NCBI RefSeq assembly: GCF_040054535.1
Contig: NC_090797.1
Location: 9,691,501-9,755,500, forward strand
From: Antennarius striatus
Taxonomy: Eukaryota > Chordata > Actinopteri > Lophiiformes > Antennariidae
Direction: 5' to 3'
DNA: 64,000 bases
The notes under the pieces were generated by a model. The model searched no databases. It was not told the origin of the DNA and saw nothing but the letters and a program-made list of their open reading frames with translations. Positions within the stretch are counted from its first letter, which is position 1. Each line of letters starts with the position of its first letter. A program made the position numbers and the translations under genes. Shown piece after piece: positions 1-13,900 of this stretch.

Positions 1-1011
1 AGAATATTGCAAGTAAAAGTTTACATAAAGTTTACATCTACTTCATTTGCAGTAAGTCATGTAGCCTCTAGATTACAAAGGAGTCCTGCAGCAACTAATC
101 TGTGGTCAACCAATGTAAATTATTTATGAAGCACTTGTACTACACACAGTGATAACAAAGAGCCTCACAAAACACATTCCAACAGATTAAAACCTGCATA
201 TCACCCCGTGTTTGTTTGTGTACATCCACAAGTGCATAAATGGATTAAAGGAGCAACTTCAGCTGTGCCGCCATGTGGATTCCCGATAGAAAGCCATTGT
301 TTGCGTCTCAGCCGAAATAGGAATTTGTCTCCGTCTGCTTTCTCTTCCTCGGCTTCAGGGAGAGGCAGCGATAAGGAGGAACGTTACTGCAGTAATTTCA
401 GTCTTCAGCCAAATGGATACACCTGAATGGCATCTTTTTCTTGCCGATAAGGATGTGACCGCCACAGATCTGCAGGAGACAAGAGTCATCTTTCTGAGAG
501 CTGAGGAGAACAGGGCCCGGCTCGTACATTCCCAGCTTCACAGCGTGGAGCAGGGCGAGCTGATGTTTCCAGAGATTTGAACGGTATCACAGCAACAACA
601 AGCTAGAGGTATCTTTATTCTGGCTGTCTGTGAGATTGATGGTAGCTCGGTTTAAAATGTAGTGTCTTTATGTAGAACCTGACAGCTAATGTCACTGTGG
701 AGAGGTTCAATTACCTCAGACTCAAGCCCAGTTTTATTTCAGGCAACTGCTGCCTGTTATGGATGTGATTCAGCCTCAATGTGTTCTGTGTTGGGAAAAG
801 TTTCTTGCATGTTATGCAACAAGGGTGTTGCCACGCCACCTCGCCTCAGACATGGAGGGGTGTGGCGTTCATGACAAGCCCACCACAAATCAATGTTTTG
901 TTTCATCTCATCAGTGCTTTGAAGCGCGAGGCGCCAGCGGGGGAAGTGCGATTATTCAGCTAAATTCTGCAAGGGAAATTAACGCTCTCTAGCAGCAGGT
1001 GCATCTGCAAA

Positions 1012-1046
1012 CCCCCCCCCCCTCCCACACACACACACACACACAC
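1012..1046. repeat. C-run followed by (CA)n
   Basis: An 11-base C run (1012-1022) is followed after three bases by about ten CA units (from 1026). It is a compound microsatellite of the same design as the one at 2827-2860. Confidence 0.9.
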
Positions 1047-2826
1047 CACTACCACCACCCACCTCCACTCCCCATCCGCAGGCCTTAACAGGCACGCAAA
1101 CGTGGACACATATGCCACAACACACACCTGTAAATAAAATATCTACAGAAAAATACCTACACAGTCACACCTGTTCTTATCCCGTTTTGTTGCATGGGCG
1201 CAAATCCTCCACAAATCCATTCTGCCATCCTGAGAAACAAAACAAAACAGGCACCACAATCTCCCGGCGACAGAGATCTGCACATGATCTCGCCACGATG
1301 CGAAGGGTTGGGTGGGCGGGCGAAGCAAGGGCTGCTCCAGAAGAGGTAATTCTGTTCCTGTTTGTTCAACAGAGAAACGGGAGGGGAAGATAGGGGTGTA
1401 AATCTAACACTGGGGCCCTGTGGCAGAGCCCCTAGGATCAAATCCAATTCTGGCAAGATACACATTAAGCCCCGTCAATCACAACAGTGTCCTTGGAATG
1501 CAGCAGAATGGTGATGAGAATGGCAGGGGAGTCTCTTTTCCACGAGTGCTGGGATGAAGCCACTTAAATGCGCATCTGTGCAAGCATAAACTCACACCAC
1601 CCGGAGGGGAGGTCCTCGTATATAAACCCACCAGGACACACGAGGAACATTAGACACAGTCTGCAAATTTGCAGCTCAAACACTTTAGGTTTTTTTTAAA
1701 AGTGCTTCTTAGGAAATATAAAATACAAAGCAACTAAAAGAAAAGACTTTGGAGTATTAAGACATAAAACATGAATTAAATATTTTTTTAATACATAGAG
1801 AATTTGACAGACTTTTCATCTAGTGCCTGGTTAGTGTTTATGAATATTTTCTGACTGATGTGGGTTGCATGACTTCAGTATTTCTAAAATATTTTCTTTC
1901 GACCAGTAATAACTGATAAAGTTTAGATTTTCAGGCCAAAACTCATATCAATACATGAAGCTTCAAAAATCTGATAACATTTTCTGGTCTTGCTTAAAAT
2001 CCCTTGGATTTGTCTTTTTCTTTTAACAACAATTACCAAAATTTTACCAGGATTTTACAGCTCAAAATTCAACACGCCACTCAGAAGTTGGACAAATGAC
2101 TTTAAGTGACTCTGCTTCAAATCAAACCTCATACCTATTACTAGCTACAACTTTTAATCACAGCTAACATATAAACTGATATTAACACCGTGCAGTGAGT
2201 TAACACCAAGAACCCAAAGCTCTTTCATCCAAAGTAGGCCTTGTGAAACAGTACAATTACATAACATGGAAGAATCCACATTTGAAGAGAGTACTTTTAA
2301 CATCTAGTAAAACAAAATCCTCAGTTAGTTTTCTCCTCCTTTGAGTTAGCCGCCAGCTGCTAGTTCCTGCATTTTAAAAAAAATAAAAAAAAAATTTTCA
2401 TACACACCTCCATAGTGTTTACATACAGAGCAACAAGGCAGAATAAAAGCGCACCGGTTCCATCTTGAGCAGGTTGTGTGAAAGGGGCTTAACTTTGAAT
2501 CCCCTATCAGCACTCACCTGAGGGAATTCTGAAACACCCACTTAAAGCACAAAAGCCTTTATGTCACTTCCCCCCCCAAAAAAAACACAGACCTTGATGT
2601 GTACAATTTTTGAAGGGAATGTCTGTGGAAAAAAAACCCAAACCAACGCAACACATTCACACGTACACCAAACAGGTGCTAAAATGCACATCCCAGCTCT
2701 AATGTTCATCCGGGCTACGACACCAGAGACAGCGAGCTGATTTACTTTTACCCTAGACTGGCTAATTATCTTAACTACACAAATAATTATCTTTCACATC
2801 AAAAGGCCTTGCTCCAAGCCCTGCTA

Positions 2827-2860
2827 CCCCCCCCCCCCCCACACACACACACACACACAC
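2827..2860. repeat. C14-(AC)10 compound microsatellite
   Basis: Fourteen C are followed directly by ten AC units. It sits in AT-rich non-coding DNA and has no associated gene. Confidence 0.9.
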
Positions 2861-4011
2861 ATCACCATGTTTCCAGAACCAGATGAATCATGACATTAAC
2901 GGATAATTAGCTGCGTTTGATGAGGACTTCCATGACAAGCAAACGTCTAGAAGAATCCACGGATACAGTACACACAGATTTATCAGCAAATATTAGTTAT
3001 CGGGTGTTGACCTGCAGTGTGTGTGTGTGTGGATGCTTATAGGTTTCACAGGGATTAGCAGAAAACAAATGACACCCCGAGGGACCTTTAATGAATGATT
3101 ATTTTTTTGGCTTTATCACCGCCGAGCAGCTCTCTACCTCCTCCATTGGCGGGGGTCTTCTTCCCGATCGCTCTCCTCAGTCAGTAATGTCACTTTCCTG
3201 TTTTAACGTGCTGTCCAAAAGTCACAACTTGACGAAGGGAGTTAACATCTGTGACTACACAACACATAGTTTGTGTGCATATGTTTTCATTTGCTTCATC
3301 TAATTCATTCACCAGCGCCTCTGGGCTCCTGTTTCTCTAAGCAGACAATAATCAGGTCATCTGGCATCAGGCGTGAATCCTTCATTAGCAATCAAACGAT
3401 AATCTCTGCAGAAGCATGTGACTGTAGGAGAGAATTTACATGAACTGCATTTAAATTCCTTTGAAGATGTTTGTTTTGCTCACCTTGGAAACACATAATT
3501 TCTTTTCCTCTGTGGTGAGAAGTAAACGCGCCCCATAAATATGCATCTACCTAGGGCCTGTGCTATTTTGGCGAAGTGTTTTGAACAAGGCCACAGGAGA
3601 TCGGGCCTATCAGGGACCCACTGACAGAGGGTATGATGGGGAGGAAGGAAACAGGGGGGGTAAAAGGAGGAGGGGGAGGTGGCAGGGAGCGTGGAATAAT
3701 ACTGTTTGAGGAGGTTCAGGGCAGGGATCAGAGGGCATTTCCTTCATGAGTCACCTCACACCTCAAGAGTTTATGTCATAAATAAGAAGCGTCTCAGCTG
3801 CATTCGTAACAGCGTTTGTATTTGAAGGAAACCGTTTCTCGTTTTAAATTCAAAGTGAAAACAGTGTCTCATCTTCAAGCGCACTGATTCACAAGTCAAA
3901 TAAACTCAATCATTGCTTGAACCCACAGAACTTCACCAGTCAAGATCTTAAAGTTTCCAAAGATGCAAAATGTCATGATTTACTAGTCTCTTACTACTCT
4001 CACTATCCCAA

Positions 4012-4033
4012 CCCCCCCCCCCCCCCCCCCCCC
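4012..4033. repeat. Uninterrupted C22 homopolymer
   Basis: Twenty-two consecutive C on the plus strand. Such a long C/G homopolymer is unusual, can form i-motif/G-quadruplex structures, and is prone to length error in sequencing. Confidence 0.9.
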
Positions 4034-4195
4034 AAATTATCTCCAAATGACTGAGATGGAGGAAAAGTTAGGAGGAATTAGTCGCCAGGTCTGGCACTGG
4101 TGTGACACCCAGGCGATACTTGTTGTCACCCCCAGAAATGGGAGCCGAAGAACTGCTGGTGGCACAAGTTGATGAGAATCAGATGTATAAATATG

Positions 4196-4332
<137 letters not shown>

Positions 4333-5629
4333 CACATGAAGGCTATGAACTTATGCCTCTTTGTCAGGCCGGCCTGCTGGTGAATACATGCAGAGGACTG
4401 TGTGGGAACGTGACATTTCCTCCCTGAACCCTCGTGACACCTCCATGCGGGGTGGATTATACATCTGCCTCACACACCCTCGCCTGCTAACTGATGAACT
4501 CTGCAGGCTGCCATAACTTCAGAGTCCTCTCCACCTGGATGTTATTGCAGCCCGGGGGCACCCTGCTCCAACGCCCTAATGAGCCCACCTCAACTCCGTC
4601 AAAGTCATCTGATGACACTGATGTGGGGGAGATTGATATTCACGCTTGACTCGCCGTCCTCTCTACTTGACTGCGGTGTTTACTTCCCTAAACAATTAGT
4701 ATCCAGAGGAGACAGGCAGACAATGAAAGGAGAGAGAGAGAGCGTGACTACATTAGCTCCAATTGTTTCTAAAGATGGGAGATGTCTTTCATCGTGGCTT
4801 GAAAGTGGCTTTCTATATCACAGAGCTATTACTTGCTCATTTAATCCCCATATTGCTGCTTTACCTGTCTGAATGTCGTTAGCTTGAAATAACAGACGCT
4901 GGATTGGCTTAAGTAAAATGCATATTTCAACAGTTTTCATCCTAAATTTGCATCTAAGATACGCCTCACTTTGGCCTTTTAAGATGCACTTATAAATGAA
5001 CCCAGAGAGCATTCAGGCTCAACTCCTGCCCACACGGCGCCGGCTGCACTTCCTCTTCATCTCCGTTAGCTAACTTTCATCCGGATATTTGCATATAAAC
5101 AAATAATACACTTAGGAGAATTGTCTGCCCACTCTGTGAGAACTGAAGGAGGGGGGGGGTGTGAGTAAAAGATTAGCATTAGCTGGCTGTTAGCTGAGCT
5201 GGAGGGAGGTGGAGGGCAGAGAGAGGCGCCAAACCAGCAGCCATGTCTTCAAACTGATTTAGCTTTAATTGACATTCTCTCTAATCGGTGCATTCACCAT
5301 TTGAGCAGAGTGATGAAAACGGTTCATATGTTGAATACTGATACCTGAGGGGGGAGTGAGCAGAGCTGAGCAGGTGTACAGGTACTACCGGTCTGGAAAT
5401 GGCGCCAGGGTGGAGAGTAGTTATGTGTGGATGCACAGCGCCCCTCTGTGGACAGATTGAGAACTACAGCCTCTTTTTGTTGGCTGCTGACAGTTTATCA
5501 GTGGCTAGGACGGGTCCTGTTTATGAATTTAACTTTATATTTCCGTTCTACTACATAGAGCCAATACTTGTACAATTCATTTAATTGCTTTTATTCTATT
5601 TGTTGCTTTTCAATTCAGTTATGTGTGGA

Positions 5630-5890
5630 GTTGCATGTTTGTCTTCTTCCCATTGGCTGCTCACTCCTCTCCACAGATTTTCAATAGATTTTTAATTGTT
5701 TTAACTGTGACAGCCACTGCACAACAATCCAGGACTTACTCCGAAACCAGATTTTTGCTGGACCCTGCTTGGGGTCATTGTCCCATTGGAACATCCGATG
5801 ACACCTAAGCTTCAGTTTCCTCACAGATGGTGAAACTTCTTCTAAGACTTCCTGATATTTGGTGAAATGAATCAAACCCTTAACGTGTTG
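5630..5890 (-). mobile_element. Decayed Tc1-like transposase fragment
   Basis: Minus-strand translation of 5681-5875 contains FQWDNDPKQ, a degraded form of the Tc1-family core FQQDNDPKH that carries the second catalytic Asp. It is followed by a tryptophan-rich segment like the family's W-x-x-QS region. The frame is short and broken, and no terminal inverted repeats were found. It is a dead relic of a DNA transposon; the exact family cannot be assigned. Confidence 0.6.
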
Positions 5891-6397
5891 CAGGTTTCCA
5901 GTGGCTGGGAAAGCAGTCCTAGAATATCACCAGAACTTCCCAAATAATTTTGGTCATGTAATCAGAAATCAGATCTGATTAATGATAAAACTCAATATAT
6001 GCAACAGGTTGGCACGATTGTGCCTAGTTAATGGAATACAGACATTCCATGCTTACCCATCTTTGCAGCCTACATTTTATAGCTGGCAGCCTATTGGACA
6101 AAATATACACACTTAATCTAAGTGGACAATTCTCAGCTGAGTATGTGAGCAGGGTACGGTGCCATATGGCGGGTAGGAGCTTGAATTAGTGTATGCAATC
6201 TGCCAACCGTGAAGGAGAACTGGAGTCCTTCCTGTGCTTCAGATTAATGCTATAAAAAAGTTAATTTACTATTTGAAATTCAGTTAAAGAACAATTAAAT
6301 GCAATCTGGTGAAAACTTTAATATAACTTTGACTACACTGACACTTTAAGATAATACATAAATACTGAAGTTAGACCCACATGTTCATATTTATGCT

Positions 6398-6403
6398 TTT
6401 ATT
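6398..6403 (-). terminator. Candidate distal brd1 poly(A) signal
   Basis: AATAAA on the minus strand, about 1.5 kb past the brd1 stop. Another AATAAA lies at 7055-7060. A to T-rich, ORF-free sequence between 6400 and 7900 is compatible with a long 3' UTR. Which signal is used cannot be told from sequence. Confidence 0.3.
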
Positions 6404-7908
6404 TTTGCTTTACTACAAAAACAGTCCCAGCAATATTTTCATGACCTGATTAAAAAAACTACTACAGTTAAGTACAAAATTAAATATACCAAAACTACCC
6501 AATGCTACCCAGAAAAAAGGCAATAGTATAAAATGAAATATCTTGAGGTCTACAACTACAAAAGAAAAGTTAGAAAAGGTTACTTAAAAAGAAGGCAAGT
6601 ATCCACCACTAAATGTGCCACTTTACCACAATCAGCTTGTACGTCTTTTCTTGAATATAAAGTAATGCGAATACTTTACGATAAGTTAATGCAGGCACAT
6701 CTCCCTACAACTACAGCAAAACCAAGTAACAGTCAAATGTATCACATAAAAATACACTTTGCTTTTTTTCCCCCTTTTTTGGCAACAATTTCACACAGCA
6801 CACAGAAAACTAATCAGCAAAAACCCTCTGGGTAGCAACATTTTTGGTTTCTTGAGAACAATAAAGTTCAAAACATCAGACTGTCAGTGTGAGCTGGAGA
6901 GACTTACATACTGTATTATGTGTTCAAATTATATAAATATATATCAACAAAAATATCCAAAAAATATTTTTAATAGCAAAAAGAAGTCATGATAATTGGA
7001 AGCTTAAGATTACAAACTTCAATAACTTAAAAAATGAAAAAGAGAACTTTCATATTTATTTTTTTTTCGAAACGTGACCTTTTAGCCCTAATCTCCTTAA
7101 TACTAAGGCTTTTACACTTTTAATTTGTCAAGATCACACAGCACTGTGAAAAGAACACTCCCACTCGGTGTTGAGAAAGCATCAAGTATAAATACTAAGA
7201 AAACTCCTGTACAGTACCCATTTATGTCAAAACTACAAAATACGTTAGTGTCAGACAAGTGTACAGATTATATACAGTTTAAATACAAAGGAATAATTAA
7301 TAACTGTTAATGAACATACCAAAATAGAAATGTGACGTGACATAAACGCAGGCTACAACCGATTCAACGCAACAGAACCTGTACGTTTTTGTCCACATTA
7401 GCGAATATAGTGGCTACAAGATGCTTTACAAGAGTTTATAATGAATTCATGATTGGCTAGCTGCCAAATGCAAACCAGAGCAAGTTGGAAACTTTTCATC
7501 CATGATCAGACATGTGACAGTCAGTCACATGTTAAGTTCTGGTCTTCTGATAAAGTCCTGACACCACAGATGGGGGTTTTTTGTGTGTGTGTGTGGTTTT
7601 TTTTCATCTTTTCCTTGGTGGGATGAATTAAATGATTGGTGGAGTGTAAAGCACAGTTGCATGCCTGGAGGTGTGGAGGAGGTGAAGATCGGCACATTCA
7701 TTTAAGCAGCTGCCGTATCCCATCGGCACATGGTAGGAGTGTGAGAGAGGGAATGGATGAGGAAGAGGCAGCACCTGGTACAGCAGGTGCCCAGTAAACA
7801 TTGGAGTCTCCTGGCAGAGCAGGGGGGGGGGGGTTATGGATGAGAAATTATTTGGTACAGGAGAGGTACGAGTTTGTGTTTGTATATGTGAAAGGAGAGC
7901 GAACAACG

Positions 7909-10900
7909 TCAGTCCACGTCGCTGAGGTCGCTGACTGGCTCATCCTGCACGATGCTCAGGTGGTTCATGGCGCGGCTGAAGGCGATCTGGACAGCCTTAC
8001 GGATGCTGGATGTGCGTCCTTCCATCATTTTGATTTTGTCGATGGTCTTGTCCATTCCCAGAGGAACCATCTTGGATCTAGGAAGCCATTGCCTCGGGGA
8101 AAGAAAAGAGAACATCTTTATAAACACCACCTGCACCCCGGCTTCATATTATATGTCATAAGAAATAGTACAGATTATGAATCAGCAAATGGTGTTTATT
8201 ATCCTGATGTTTATCATCCTGGTATTTAATATTTGAGGTGAAAAATGAAGCATAAGTGCTGATCCTCTCATTACTGAAAATAATAATAATAGTAATATCA
8301 ATAATAATGTGGTAAGGCCTGACGGTCAAATTGAGCTACATCAGATATATAGAAGTTTTAGTGAGCAACACAAGAAACACATGCTCCGAAAGCCAAAGGT
8401 GATGTCTTCTGCTTACCCCCTTTTTCCCTGACAACAGCAAAAACATTTCAAAAACGTGTAACAATAAATCATAATGAAAAGCAAGAAACCTTCATACTCG
8501 GAAAGCTAGGAGCAATAAAGGGTTTGACTTGTTTGTCAATCAAACCACAATTAACTGTTCAATCACTCATATGACGAAGCAAAGGATGCACATACATACT
8601 AAAATTCACAGGTGAAAACAAGACAAATTGTTCCAAATCACCAGTAAATGCTTCAGCCTCAGTTAATCTGCTGGTACTACAATTGCTACATGAAGTCTTT
8701 TGCTCTACAAAACCATGCAGGATGTTTTAGACACAAGTAAGATAGATGATAAAATGTGTGCCAAGACAAAGAATTAAAGTATTTTAATTGACTGATAGAT
8801 GATAAAGGGACAAAATTAAAAAAGCCTATTTCTCAAAATGATTGGAAGTCATTCTTCTTTATGCATTCCACATTCCATTTTAATAACTTGTTGGTGCCAT
8901 CAGTTCTATTTTTTCTTCTTGGTTTCGATTATCCTTTTCAGCTTCATCATAGCTTTAACAAGATGAGAAAAGTAAAGTTTTTCCAAGTTAGCGGATACAA
9001 ACACAGTAACCCGTACTGGAGCGTCCCCATCACTCTTAACACCTGAAAACTACTTTCCCAAAGGTGGGAGGCTGAGTGAAATTTTTAAAGGGAGCCATTT
9101 GTTCTCTCTTGACAATCGATGTCGCGGGAGAATTACAGACTGACAGGTTGACAGGTTTACCCTTGTAGAAACCTGCGTCACTCTAAATCACTCCTGCTGA
9201 TAGCAGCACTCACCAGCTGCGCTTGTTGTCGAAGAAGAGGACGAGGTAGAGTTTCTCTTCGGCTTTGTACTGCATCTGCTCTCCGATGCGGAGCACGTCC
9301 ATGGGGGGCATGGGGATGGACACCCCATTGTGCTGGCAGCCCACGCGTGGCATGTGAGGGTCAATGATCTACACACAGCGGGGGAGGCCAGAGGGGAGTG
9401 GAATGCAAAAGCATGTCAAACAGACTGGATAACTCAAGCATGTAGTGATGTCTGTACTATACACATATTCATATACATAAAGGCATGCACCCCATGCTCA
9501 TGCTACGATCAAATTAACTGGTAAATAGTGAAAGACTGCCCCCTAGAGGATACACAAGTTGTTAGAGAAATGGGCTTTTCCCCTTCAGCAGAACAGCTGC
9601 AGTGGAACTACTGCTTCATCCTGTGGGACGCGTGTGTCAAAAATAGGTTCCAGTGTGTCCCAATGTGAAGAAATGACAAGGCAACACAGTCTCAAGTCAG
9701 TGATTGTCATGCTTTCGCTCCCACAAACTCACCAAGGCAGGGTAGGAAGGGTATCCACTACATTTGGCCCAAACTAGCTTTAGGGGTTCCAATGCAACAG
9801 TTGCAGCACTAGCGGGCATCCAAATATTGCTGTTGCCAACCTCTATGGAAGCGGGAACAATACCAAACAAGTTATGCATGGGTTCAACCACAGACAGAAA
9901 CACATTTCCAAAGCCAAACAGTCAGAGCAGCAGCACATCAGTGCAGAAAATTACCGGTACCTTCTCCCCTTTAGGAGCCACAAGTGAATGACAGATATGA
10001 AAATTTACCAGCCAGTTTTAGCATTTTATTATCCAAATAGGAATTTGACAGAAGGGTACGGTCTCCAGATGCTGACTGGTTAGGTGCCATAATGGCAGGT
10101 GAGGTATGAGGACTCACAAAGACTCACAGGTCACTGCCAGAGTCACAAGAAGTTGGCTATGAGCTGTGGTTAATTTCCAACTGTGCTTTTAATATGTGTG
10201 TGAATACCAGGTGTCTGCACCTTCTATTAGATTACACACACAGAATTGGTGCTGAAACTAGACTTCAACATGAGGTCAATCCACTTGTTCAAAGGGGGAA
10301 AGAAGACCTAGAAGGCCTTGCATAACATGGCATAACATTTAAAGATTTCCCTCAACTGGAAGTTAACAACTACACAGGTTTCACAATGATAGTTTGATTT
10401 AAACTAATTACAATTCAGTACCTGCATATTTTTGTAAATACACAAGAAGACAGTGCAATTGTTTTAGGCTGCATTTAATTCACATTTTTATCCTGTTTTC
10501 TATTAATCAACAGCCCATGAGGTTCTACCAATGCTAAACACACAGTTTTATCATACTTAATTTTTTCCTGGATAAAATAGGTCATTCTAAGGTGTAACAT
10601 CTCCCACTGTTGTTTATTACAACTCTTCTTGACAAAAAATGATTTAGTACTAAAGCTACTGGCATAATAAAGACTTTATGACTTGAGTCAGGATGCTAAC
10701 GCTGGCACCAACAGGAAGTACAGCATGTCTACACAAATAAGCTGAAGAGAGGAAGTGGGGGTAAGGAAGGAAGAGAAGCTATGTTGACATGAGCTAAGGC
10801 GAGGAAGAGGTGCTAAAAGCGCACAATGTCCAAGAAAGGAGGAAGTGCAGTGCAATTATTTATCTTCTTGAGATTCCAAAGTATTTTTGCCTTGTAGATA

Positions 10901-13900
10901 CAGGCACAGGTGAAGCAATAAAGCTTGAGTGAAAGACAAACAACAAACTACAAAATAAATTTGGAATTTTGTGAGTCACTATGACTTAGACAAACTATTT
11001 TCTTCAGGTATGGATATGCCTGATATATGGCAGTGAGATGAACTAATATATAGTAGTAGTGGTTGTGATATGTCATTTATACTGATGGATTTTGATCGTC
11101 ATGCAGTCGACTTACCAGCAGCGATGCGTGCCGCTTTAGCAAAATTGCCAGTTTCAATACAGGCAATTAATTCGCTCTTATCATCCACAGTGTTCCTCCG
11201 GACCAAAGCAGGTTTCCCCTTCCCACATTTTGGAAGACTGAGAATAGTGCTAAAAAGAAAACAACACAGCAGGTGTTTGGAAACAATGAGATTAATTTAA
11301 ATCTCATTAGAAATTTAAACCGATCAGCTAAGTATATAAATCTAATCAAACCTTTTATCTGATTGGTTACCTGGTGCTTCCTGGAAGACTACTACATGAG
11401 GAGATGGAGGACTCGGAGGCGCAGCGTCTCCGAGGCTCGACGGGCCTGTTGGTTCTACTGGACTCCTCCAGCTCCTTCTCCTCCTCCACTTCCAGAAAGC
11501 CACTGGACAGGCCTGACAGGAGACACAACGTCATGTAGGACGAGATTTACAACCACTCACAAAACATACCCAAACCCATAACTCACACAATCACTGAGAC
11601 AAGCATGCAGAAAAATGTGAGCCTTACTATTACAAAATTGTTGAGACAACACAAGGTTTTGTTTTTAGACCACGAGCTATCCAACATTGTGATCTTTAAC
11701 AGGAAAAATTGATCGATCAATCTATTTCAGTTCATTGTTTTATGGTCATTCCAGATTGAATTTTTCAAACCTTGAATCAATTCTACATCTGAATAAATGA
11801 GTAGCACTGAGTCCATTAGACTGACGCTAAAACATAATGAGAATTACTGAATTATTCAAAGAAATGAGTAGTGTGATCACATAAAACAATGTGGTCATAC
11901 TTTGGAGCGTGTGTGTGTGTGTGTGTGTGTATGGAAATCAACAAACAGCTGCTAATTCACACACTGATCAGCTACAGAAAGCCCAAAGGGTCCAAAAATG
12001 TATGAAGATGTTTCTATTTTCTTTATTATACCTAAAATTCAGGGGCAGAAAAAGGGGAGCAATTTAATTTCAAAAACATTTCTATATTTTCTATTGTTGT
12101 AAATTTTATCAACCAATTTCATATGCAGGAAAGGGATCTGAAGATACTTTAGAAATTAAAAAAATACAACCATGTCATAAATCTGCCCTTCAGTCGACTT
12201 CAACATTTTAATGTCCAGGAATTCAAGCTACAGACACTGACCCACAGTCCATAACTGACCATTTACAGCTATATACTAGTCTTGACCTCAGTTTTTTTTA
12301 TTCACACCTTTCTTACCAGTATTGAGTCGTTTCACTGGGGATTCTCCCTCTTCTTCCCGCTCTCCTCTCTCCTCCTCTTCTTCGCTGTCTCTGCTGCCAC
12401 TGTGTTTCCTCTTCTTGCTGTGAAGCAGCGTTTCCAGTCTGGGTATGACTACTGACAGGAAGGATTTGGAGCCCAGCTGTGTCCCATCTTCATCTTCCTC
12501 CTCCTTCTCACCTTCTTTTTTCCCATCCACTCCATCCACTCCATCAGACGCCTCATCTCCAACCTTCGGGGTCTTGTGGAGGCTGGCAGCTTTCGATTTA
12601 CGGAAGAGCACCGCTGTGCGGCGGTTGACCGTGCCTGCGGGCTCGGCGAGGGTCGACGTGGCAACCACGCTCACATCTCCGTCCAATAAGGAGCTCTGCA
12701 GGCTCTCGTGGGCATAGCCGTTGAAGTGCGGCGGAGAAGCAAGCAGGTCTGGTATCTCCCCGTCAAATCTGACCTGTTTGCTAGGAGCCTGATCCTCGCA
12801 GTCTGGGGCGGCATCAATCGGTTTGAGCGTGGGGGGCTCGGGATCCGCATCGGAGTGGATGAGGGGAGGGATGGAGTCTGAGAGCTCTAGTTTAGGAGGA
12901 AGTGACTTGTCTCCTGAGGGTGGGAAAAGGAGAAAAAGAGGCAGTTTTGACCTCACATCCCATATTTATCATTCATAAACCCACTAAATCAGCCACAAAA
13001 TCCAACAAACAATCAGACTGTTTTTACATTGACAATTACTTTATATAATGTAATACATGATAATGGATGAATAATAAGAATAAACGATAAGAATAAACGA
13101 TAAGACCCAAAACACATTGAGAACAGGGAGCACTGCTGCAACACCCACGTTATGTGGCTGCAGAAATGAGGACGTGGATGACTTTTGGGTCTGTCATAAA
13201 AGCACAAGACAGTGCAGAGCAGAATAACAATGAGGTACTTTGATGTATTAAAAGACAGCAAAACTACTTTTTCTTTCTCAGGTCATTATAATGTTCTCTA
13301 TTTAGATATTCCAGACATTTTTTTCTCCACTGAGGAACACAACCACCACATCCAACAGACACACTACTGTCTGTGATTTCAGATGGTGAAGGTTTTGTGT
13401 GTCCTTGAACTTTTCCCAGACAGAACTAAATACATCGGACCTGCTAACCTGCTCTTGTACTAGCTACTAGGAACTACAGATGATTATCCATCCTGTCAAA
13501 TAGATATGCTTTTAAATGTTCTTAACCCTGACATCACACCTCCCAGAAATCCTATCACTGGTATAATCAAGACGGTTTCAGGTTTATTGATTCAGGTTTT
13601 GGGAAAGTTCACATGCACATCCAGGGTTCATGTTTTCCGGCAATCGAGGGATATCATGAGGAACCACATGTGACTTTTTCTCTCTGAGGTTTTTGTTCTT
13701 AGCTGAGGTCTAATCTGTAACCCCTGACTCTGGTTTCAGAATATTAACTCACAAAAGCCCAGAGTGGAATTTCACTTACATTATTAACTGAACCGAGTAA
13801 ACATCCATTTAAACCAAGAGCTTGGTAATATTAACCCATTGGATTATTAAATAGTCTAAGAATTACACTTTGCAAAACAAACGTTTGCCTTCAAATTAAG

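Noticed and set aside
7801-8229. 142-codon plus-strand frame across the last brd1 exon
   Set aside because: It is the antisense of the PWWP C-terminus, which is well conserved on the minus strand.
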